Part shown: piece by piece, positions 57,721 through 64,000 of the stretch
How positions within the stretch are numbered: position 1 is the stretch's first letter
Layout: each line of letters starts with the position of its first letter
Assembly: GCF_023898315.1 (NCBI RefSeq)
Contig: NC_064622.1
Span: 81,299,887-81,363,886, forward strand
DNA from: Schistocerca nitens
Taxonomy: Eukaryota > Arthropoda > Insecta > Orthoptera > Acrididae
Reading direction: 5' to 3'
DNA: 64,000 bases
Program-made: the position numbers and the translations under genes
The notes under the pieces: model-generated
What the model saw: the letters and a program-made list of their open reading frames with translations, nothing else
What the model was told of the DNA's origin: nothing
The model's database searches: none

Positions 57721-58792
57721 TTTTTTTTCTTTCTTTATTGTGATTTTAAAACATGTGGAACAGGTAGGCTGGCAGCAGCACAATACGCCGCTCTTCAGCC
57801 GAAGAGAGTCAATGATATAAACAGAGAAGATACATCACTTGGAAAAACGGCGGGAAAAAACAGTAGACACATGAACATAAAAAAACATGAAGCCGTTCAC
57901 ACTCGATGACAATCCACACTACGAACTGTTGACACGACGCACAAACATTGAAGAAGACGATGGCACTGGTGAACGATGGAGTGTGACGGTGAACACTGAA
58001 CACTAAACATGACGACACACACGAAACACTGATGGCGGTGATCTCCGGCGCGCGAATGTCCACGTAGCGTGTGCGAGTCTGGGGACCTGCCAAGAGGGGA
58101 ACAGGGGTGAGGTGGGGGAGAGGGAAGAAAAAGGATGCCAATGGCTGAGGAGATGGGGGCAGGAGGAGAGGGACAGGGGAGGGGAAGCCCGGGGAAGGAG
58201 GGGGGACAAATGGAGGAGGGAGGGAAAAGGGAGAGAAGGGAGGGAGGGTGCCCAGAGGAGCAAGCACAGGAGGAGGGTGGGAGGATCAAAGTTGGTAGGA
58301 GGGGTAGATGGAGGGGAGGAGGGCATCATCAGGGAGGGGGAGCTGGCGGAAGCCACGTTGGGAGAGGATAAGGAGGGTGGAGAGATGGAGACCGGGTGGG
58401 ACGTGCGAATACAGGCGCGGCAGCCGGGGGGGGGGGGAGAGGATCGGGGAGACGAGCGGGTGAGGAGGATCGAGTTTGCGGGAGGTGTACAGGATCCGTA
58501 TCCTTTCAAGGAAAAGGAGGAGGTGGGGGAAGGGGATGAGATCGTACAGGATCCACGTGGGGGAGGGGAGACGGATGCGATAGGCGAGGCGGAGAGCATG
58601 CCGTTCAAGGATTTGGAGGGATTTATAAAAGGTAGGGGGGGCGGAGATCCAAGCTGGATGGGCATAACAAAGGATAGGGCGGATGAGGGATTTATAGGTG
58701 TGGAGGATGGTGGAGGGGTCCAGACCCCACGTACGGCCGGAGAGGAGCTTGAGGAGTCGGGAGCGTGCCTTGGCTTGGATTGTCCGGAGGTG
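57721..58792 (-). mobile_element. 5'-truncated non-LTR retrotransposon inside the left arm
   Basis: AGCAATGG at 57713-57720 and 58793-58800 is the target duplication. On the minus strand it ends with AATAAAG and an A-rich tail (the T run at 57721-57728). It carries the last part of a reverse-transcriptase ORF and a long Pro/Ser-coding-looking, C-rich 3' region. Insertion into the arm post-dates the inverted repeat. Confidence 0.85.
58286..58792 (-). pseudogene. non-LTR reverse transcriptase C-terminal fragment
   Basis: The minus-strand frame begins at the truncation with LRTIQAKARSRLLKLL and continues SLIRPILCYAHPAWISAPPT, YKSLQILERHALRLAYRIRL and a Pro/Leu-rich end. This is the region downstream of the RT palm in Jockey/I-type elements. 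The catalytic part is missing. Frames over the same stretch on other strands are low-complexity shadows. Confidence 0.75.
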
Positions 58793-58956
58793 AGCAATGG
58801 TAATACGCCAGGGCTTATATCGACAAGCGCCGCTGCTGCCGCTCACGTACAGGCAAGGTGACAACTCAGTGACACCAGTAATTGAAATTAACAAAATGAG
58901 GTGGTAGTATAGTAAAAACAGGATGTCAAATGAGATATGGCACGAACACGAGCCAC

Positions 58957-59042
58957 GCACGGCTCAACTATTACATCCATTACACATTGAATATAATTTC
59001 TGTAATGAAGCTTGCAGATTCAGAATTAGCAGGACTGTACAA
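58957..59042. other. central spacer of the inverted repeat
   Basis: 86 bases between the inner ends of the arms (ACGAGCCAC on the left, GTGGCTCG on the right). AT-rich, with no coding capacity. Confidence 0.6.
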
Positions 59043-59992
59043 GTGGCTCGTGCTCGTGTCATTTATTGCTTGACATCTTGTCTTTGTGGTACTGCCGTCC
59101 CGTTTCTTATTCAATTTATTGGCGTCACTAAATTGCTGGCTTGCCTGTTCGTGAATGGCAGCAGCAGCGCTTATCGATAAAAGTACTGTCGTATAATCTT
59201 TGGAGCGACCGCTAGTGTTTCCGGGTCGTCGTGTGTCGGGAGTTGAGTCGGAACGGAGCAGCAATGAGGTTCGGATACCCATGACTCGCCGACCGTTGCC
59301 GACACACATGACTTGAGTGGGACGTCCTTGGTTGGTTGGTCGTTCGGTCGGTCGTCTCATCGGACGAAGTGTATTTGGTCGCCGACCGCTTCTGGCTTCT
59401 CCGTGTGTGTCGACTTGTGATTTGTGCTTGTTTTTCCACAGTCACTGGCTTTAGTGTTGTTCGAGTTGTTTGTGGAAGTGTTTCGTGGAATCGTGTGTAG
59501 CTTGTGTGGTTTGACTGAGCAGCTATTTTAAGGCTGTCTGCGTGCTGCAGGCAGTCGGTCAGTTAGGACAGAGCAGCGAGGAAGTCTTCGCGGCACTAGG
59601 TCAGCCCGAGACAGCTGGCGACGTGCACGCACGGTCGGATTTTGAGGCCATAGCTGTGAGAGCTACAGAGTTTGTTGCACACCAAACCTGGACACTGCAG
59701 TTGAGTGATCAGTTAACCTGTTATGAAACGTCAACTGCTGTGACATCTCTTCGTTCATTGCTGGTTGTTGCTTCCTGGACCGTTCCAGCTATCAGCAACG
59801 TATGGTGTGTTGGAGTCGGCGAAATTTTGCAGCCATCTTCCTGTATGGTCTTTAACTATTAAATTGGTTGTTACTTATTCTTTAAGTGGACCAGCAGTAT
59901 TTTCTGCTTGTGGCCGTTGACGCCCCAGTTACCTGCCCTGGCCGTTAGCGTAGTTTTCTGGCAGTGTGTTTTTCCTTGCTGTGTTGATGCTG

Positions 59993-60193
59993 GCCGGCCG
60001 TTGTGGCCTAGCGGTTCTAGGCGCTTCAGCCTGGAACCGCGCGACCGCTACGGTCGTAAGTTAGAATCCTGCCTGGGGCATGGATGTGTGTGATGTCCTT
60101 AGGTTAGTTAGGTTTAAGTAGTTCTAAGTTCTAGGGAACTGATGACCTAAGATATTAAGTCCCATAGTCCTCAGAGCCATTTGTACCATTTTT
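59993..60193 (+). repeat. SINE family 1 in the right arm, 11-bp target duplication
   Basis: TGTTGATGCTG lies at 59982-59992 and 60194-60204. The head GTTGTGGCCTAGCGGTTCTA is followed by a B box mutated to AGTTAGAATCC. Inserted after the inverted repeat formed, as the left arm has no counterpart. Confidence 0.9.
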
Positions 60194-60564
60194 TGTTGAT
60201 GCTGTCCGGCACAGCGTGTAGTTAGACAGCCTTTTAGTTGTTAGTTAATTTTTTTTTCTAGGAGTGGTTACTGTGCCTTGGCTGTTTTTCGACGCCAGCT
60301 TTGAAGACATAGTGCTGCTGGTATCTTCGTAGTCAGTTGATACTTTCAGTTGCAGTGCCGTTGGTGGGGCGGAAAGGAATAGATTAGATTGTTGGTTGGT
60401 CCTTCAGCCGTCCCTGGGTTGAGTTGCCATGCGATTATTTAACCTTACTTTTGGCTGCCTGTCTCACCTCACCTTACGTTAGTGCTACCTCCTCAGGCTG
60501 ACCCTTGGAACACTTCTGAGCACCACTGTTCTGTTCTTTTTAGCTCGAGATTTTCATTTATTCT

Positions 60565-60925
60565 GAAGTAAAGTGTGTGGCCTTTAGCCGACCTTTACGT
60601 GAAATGTCTTTAAGATAAGGCCTTTAGCCGTTTAAAATTAAAATTTGAAAACTGATTTGCTTAAAACTATTTTTTTTTATTTGCTTACTCTCAGTTTCTT
60701 GTTATCCTGGCCCTAAGCCCTCAGCTCTGAGTTGTTCAATGTCTTGTGTGTGGCCTTCAGCCAAGCATTTTTTTTTTTTTAATAAGGCCTTCAGCCGCGT
60801 GCATTCTTTAAAGCAGTTTTTAATAACTTGTGTTCAGGCCTTCAGCCGTTTTTGATTTCGGCGTGATTTGGGCCTTCAGCCCAGGCGGTATAGCAAGTTT
60901 TCTTAACTAGGCCTTCAGCAGTATT
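60565..60925 (+). repeat. array of GGCCTTCAGCC-type motifs, right arm
   Basis: About 7 units (near 60573, 60620, 60752, 60786, 60838, 60868, 60910) in the opposite orientation to the left-arm array. Fewer units than the left arm. Confidence 0.85.
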
Positions 60926-61034
60926 ATTTTAATTTGATCCTTTTAAGGCAATGTGTAATTAAGTCGTTCTAAGGAAAATAAAAGTTAGTGTGTTTGTGCA
61001 ACTAACAGTAACTCATTACGGCCCCTTTCCACAA

Positions 61035-61846
61035 CCACAACCATAACCTGAACCGCCCTAGCCTGTGAAATCAGAGTTCACAAGTTATCAACGGATACTA
61101 AACGGCGTAAATTTTTGACTGTTGCAGAAGGTATGTTATCTGCATTTTCGGTGTTATGCATTACACACTGAAAACCCAAAATTAGTTTTACTGAGAAGAT
61201 ATCCAGCATTCAGGACGAACAGCGGCGCAGTGTGGCTAAGAATTACTCAGCAGATTTGGCCACAATTCCTGTTTCACGTTTATTCTAGCGATGTTGATGT
61301 GTACAGTGGGGCTTGCGCTCCCTCTATGCCTTTCCGCAGTTTATCAGCTCGCTGCGCCCGTAATGAGAACTCTTCGTATGTGCTGTGCACTTGTGACAAG
61401 TTGTATCGATGCGCTTTGGTATTGCGACAAGGCCACAGCAATACTTCACAGCAGTGTCGCGCTGTAAATGTTATCCGATTGTTGCACTTGAATCCAGTAC
61501 TTACGTTCTAATCCTGATAGTGGTGTACGTTCATAAGTAATGAGACCACTTTACGTCCAGAGCTACTTTGGTCGTCTGAAACTGAAAACAACAAATCTAG
61601 GGCATTCAAAACATCTTCTATGGCCCCTTCACCTCAAAATAAGTTACAGCACGGTAGATAGTGGGACTAAATACTACACATTTGCATATAAAAATCTTTT
61701 ATTGGTTGTGCTAAGGTGGAGAGGGAATAGGGAGAATGAAGAAAGCGAAAAGGCATAGGGGAAGCAGAAGCACATAAAACTATGCAAGTAAAGTCAAAAA
61801 GGAAAAGCTGGGGAAGGGAGGGAAGAGTAGTAGCAAGACGGGTAAC
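61035..61846. other. unassigned interval
   Basis: One open frame of about 129 codons (61122-61511) has no recognisable domain and a composition typical of non-coding DNA. No repeat recognised. Confidence 0.45.
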
Positions 61847-61860
61847 TTATGGGTCAAAAG

Positions 61861-62047
61861 CCGGCCGCGGTGGCCGAGCGGTTGTAGGCGCTTCAGTCTG
61901 GAACCGCGCGACTGCTACGGTCGCAGGTTCGAATCCTGCCTCGGGCATGGATATGTGTGACGTCCTTAGGTTAGTTAGGTTTAAGTAGTTCTAAGTTCTA
62001 GGGGACTGATGACCTCAGATGTTAAGTCCCATAGTGCTCAGAGCCAT
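61861..62047 (+). repeat. SINE family 1, plus orientation, 13-bp target duplication
   Basis: TTATGGGTCAAAA (61847-61859) and TTATGGGTCAAAG (62048-62060) flank it. Head GGTGGCCGAGCGGTTGTAGG, B box GGTTCGAATCC, tail ending CAGAGCCA. It is close to the family consensus as judged from the other copies here. Confidence 0.92.
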
Positions 62048-62060
62048 TTATGGGTCAAAG

Positions 62061-63751
62061 TATATCTAGTAGTCAATCTAATTTGACAACCTTAGACCCA
62101 TTTTGTAATTTCAGGTTTTCAGTGTCTAATGCTGTTATTATGACGATGTTTACAAAATATGACAATTTACATTTGGTGTCTTAGACAGAGAGAGGAACCT
62201 GTGACCACTGGAGACAGTGCTACAAGTTACCCAAAATCGTAACACAATACACACAGACACATGTCATTCTTACACATGTAAATCCTCTGATAACGAGTAT
62301 TTAAGCCTTCGAAAGGCATCTTGGATATAAATAAACAGTGACTCGTAACAGTACACTTGTTTCTTTCGATATCAATAACAGTCACGCTAAAGCCTAACCT
62401 AAAATGTTCGCATTTGAAGTTAAAATGATGAAACTTGGTTAACTGACTCCGATCATACAATGATATAAAACTTATACGAACAGTGAATGTAAACACAAAT
62501 ATTTTTTGCTACTTTGATTTTAATGTTTTATTACAGAGGGGACTGTTTTAACCTTTGTTTTACTACGTGATTTCGTAAATTTAATATTTTATGGTATTTT
62601 TATTCTTAGATGTGTTTTACAGTGTGACTTATTTAAGAAGACAAGCAAAGAATAGCGGGCACTCTTGTCATTGCTGGTCGCAATTTGCATCTACTTAAAG
62701 CTCCGCGTTAAGCTTAATTTTTAGTATTTGAAACACCAACTTAGAAAGTGAGTGTCGCGACTGCATACCAGGGTATAAGGCGCCGGCTACATATTTTGTG
62801 GGTTGACTGTTTACCATACATCTGGTATTACAAAGATCAGATTCTTCGTAAATGTTTCACACGTCATCATTTTAACAATGTACTGCGATTTTTGCTCATA
62901 GGATGCCCCGTGGATGGTGCTGTAGAGCGAAACCTGTAGCCGGCAGGGATATTAAAATTTTCGACTTTGAACGTAAGCAAATATGTATTTATTACTTGTA
63001 CTTAATTATATTAACCATTACGTGAAGAATATAGAGGAAACCTATGTGGTTATGCCCCAACATTACTTCCTACGCTCTTCAAATTGGACTTGAAATATGA
63101 AAATACCTCTACACATGAATTATGTTTTATTTCTTAAATTGCAACACGATGACATACCTACAATCCTTGTAAAAGTGAGCCAAAGATGGGTACAACTAAG
63201 TCCAGATCTACTACTACTACTACTACTACTAGAGCTACTACTATTATTACATACAGCTATAAACTATCAACATAGTCAACGTGCTCCAAAACAACACATT
63301 TAAACGTGTTATGTTCTAGGAGAAAGACGTTTTAATGTATCCTCACACTATGTTATTACACTAAAAGTCAAGTACCATAAATACAGAAAATGTGTGACAA
63401 ATAACAGAAAAAAACGAGTCTACAGCCGTTTTGCATCTCGGATGTATACATCAACTAGTATTTATTTTGGTGTTTAGAATCCGAATATACCTTTCAAAAT
63501 GTTCTAGCACGTACCATTTTTAGGTTTTTAAAGGTTTTTTTTTTATTTTTCGTATTCAGTATTTCTCTCCATGCTGGTCTTCTGTTTTGATGTTTAATTG
63601 TTTGTTTTTGATTTACATAGGAAAGCTAGAAGATCTACACATCGTCAATAAATGGTTGGTGTGGTAATCCCGGTGTGAAAGAGATCCTCATTGAGTGTTT
63701 CCTGTGAAAGATAATGCTAGGTTTACGTGTTTAAAACTTACACTAAGAAAA
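62061..63751. other. AT-rich unassigned interval
   Basis: No motif recognised. A (CTA)n triplet run of about 8 units lies at 63208-63230. Confidence 0.5.
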
Positions 63752-64000
63752 ATGGCAACTAGTAAATCTCGCTGTCTAAACCACCGCCACAGCTTTTGTT
63801 ATGTGTGTGGGAAATTCACTCCAAAAGCCCAAAAGAAACTAATCACTGATTTGGTTAAGAAGGCATATTAATTGTATTTTGATTGCCCTGATGGTGATCA
63901 AGATAAAAATTTTGCATCTCATATTGCCTGCATAACCTGTACTACAACCTTACGCGAGTGGTTGAAAGGAAAACGCCGAACCACGCCAATCGCTGTTACG
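63752..64000 (+). pseudogene. cysteine-rich protein fragment of unknown function, in-frame stop, cut by window end
   Basis: From the ATG at 63752 the frame reads CLNHRHSFCYVCGKFTPKAQ and LITDLVKKAY, then TAA at 63869-63871. It continues LYFDCPDGDQDKNFASHIAC, ITCTTTLREWLKGKRR to the window end. The Cys-x2-Cys pairs, GDQDK and LREWLKGKR match a family of arthropod proteins that I know only as uncharacterised, often multi-copy sequences starting with this zinc-binding-like segment. Whether they are host or transposon derived is unclear. The stop replaces one codon and leaves the rest in frame, so this copy looks inactive unless the stop is an error. Confidence 0.6.

Larger units (their letters stand above)
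55816..61034. mobile_element. large foldback-like inverted-repeat structure
   Basis: The left arm (55816-58956) is matched, with divergence, by the reverse complement of the right arm (59043-61034), around an 86-base centre. Outer ends: TTGTGGAAAGGGGCC at 55816 and its complement at 61020-61034. Mid-arm match: ACTTGAGTG...GGTCGTC-type sequence at about 57455-57580 against 59250-59365. Inner match: AAGCGCCGCTGCTGCCGCTC (58829) against the complement of the 59150-59175 region. Setting aside later inserts the arms are about 2.06 and 1.78 kb. Subterminal repeats near the outer ends recall Foldback/Galileo-type elements. No transposase found and no target duplication established. Confidence 0.7.

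Noticed and set aside
57809-58861. Long Pro/Ser-rich and Gly/Glu-rich frames on both strands (up to 264 codons)
   Set aside because: They are translations of a purine/pyrimidine-skewed, C-rich stretch of a truncated non-LTR element; only the 58286-58792 minus frame matches a reverse-transcriptase C-terminus.
61122-61511. 129-codon plus-strand frame
   Set aside because: No domain or codon signal recognised; flanked by non-coding repeat sequence.

Overview
This window looks like intergenic, transposon-dense DNA from a large insect genome, most likely a grasshopper or locust. The basis is the sequence type: no bacterial-style operons and no recognisable host exons, but many short interspersed elements with class-II tRNA-like heads, RTE- and CR1-like non-LTR retrotransposons, Tc1/mariner, hAT, Copia and Penelope-like pieces. 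The SINE tails and the RTE leader match repeats I associate with Schistocerca. That assignment is from memory and was not checked by a search. No convincing host gene was found in 64 kb.

Layout. 0-5 kb: unassigned DNA, a dead mariner-like element with both inverted ends (2560-3403), and a decayed RTE-like remnant carrying a SINE piece and a short CR1 3' end. 5-13 kb: a SINE inside a SINE, then a CR1-like retrotransposon on the minus strand (5982-9761) inserted into a ~540-bp repeat whose uninterrupted sister copy lies at 12.4-12.95 kb. 14-19 kb: several SINEs, a structurally complete Tc1-like transposon with an open 340-codon transposase (15022-16443), and a dead Tc1-like relative (17705-18913). 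19.15-24.93 kb: a complete Copia element (LTRs, target duplication, tRNA primer site) broken by an RTE insertion and a SINE.

26.5-33.7 kb is a nest. A Penelope-like fragment was entered by a CR1-like element, which was then entered by an RTE-like element, an hAT element and a SINE; the hAT carries its own SINE. 33.8-34.1 kb is a palindrome with a tRNA-like module in each arm. 35.2-46.3 kb holds a small MITE, a 5'-truncated RTE copy (minus), a Penelope-like endonuclease piece, and a nearly full-length RTE copy (42529-45641) with one internal stop, lying between two related blocks of unknown sequence. 46-55 kb holds SINEs and dead mariner-like elements. 55.8-61.0 kb is a very large inverted repeat with two ~1.8-2.1 kb arms, short repeated motifs near its outer ends and an 86-base centre. 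Each arm has taken one later insertion. The window ends in the 5' part of a cysteine-rich reading frame with an in-frame stop.

The genes do not form a pathway. Target-site duplications and nesting give a relative history. The most informative structures are the large inverted repeat, the nest at 26.5-33.7 kb, the open Tc1-like transposase, the occupied/empty site pair at 5.6-12.95 kb, and the palindromic tRNA-like repeat.
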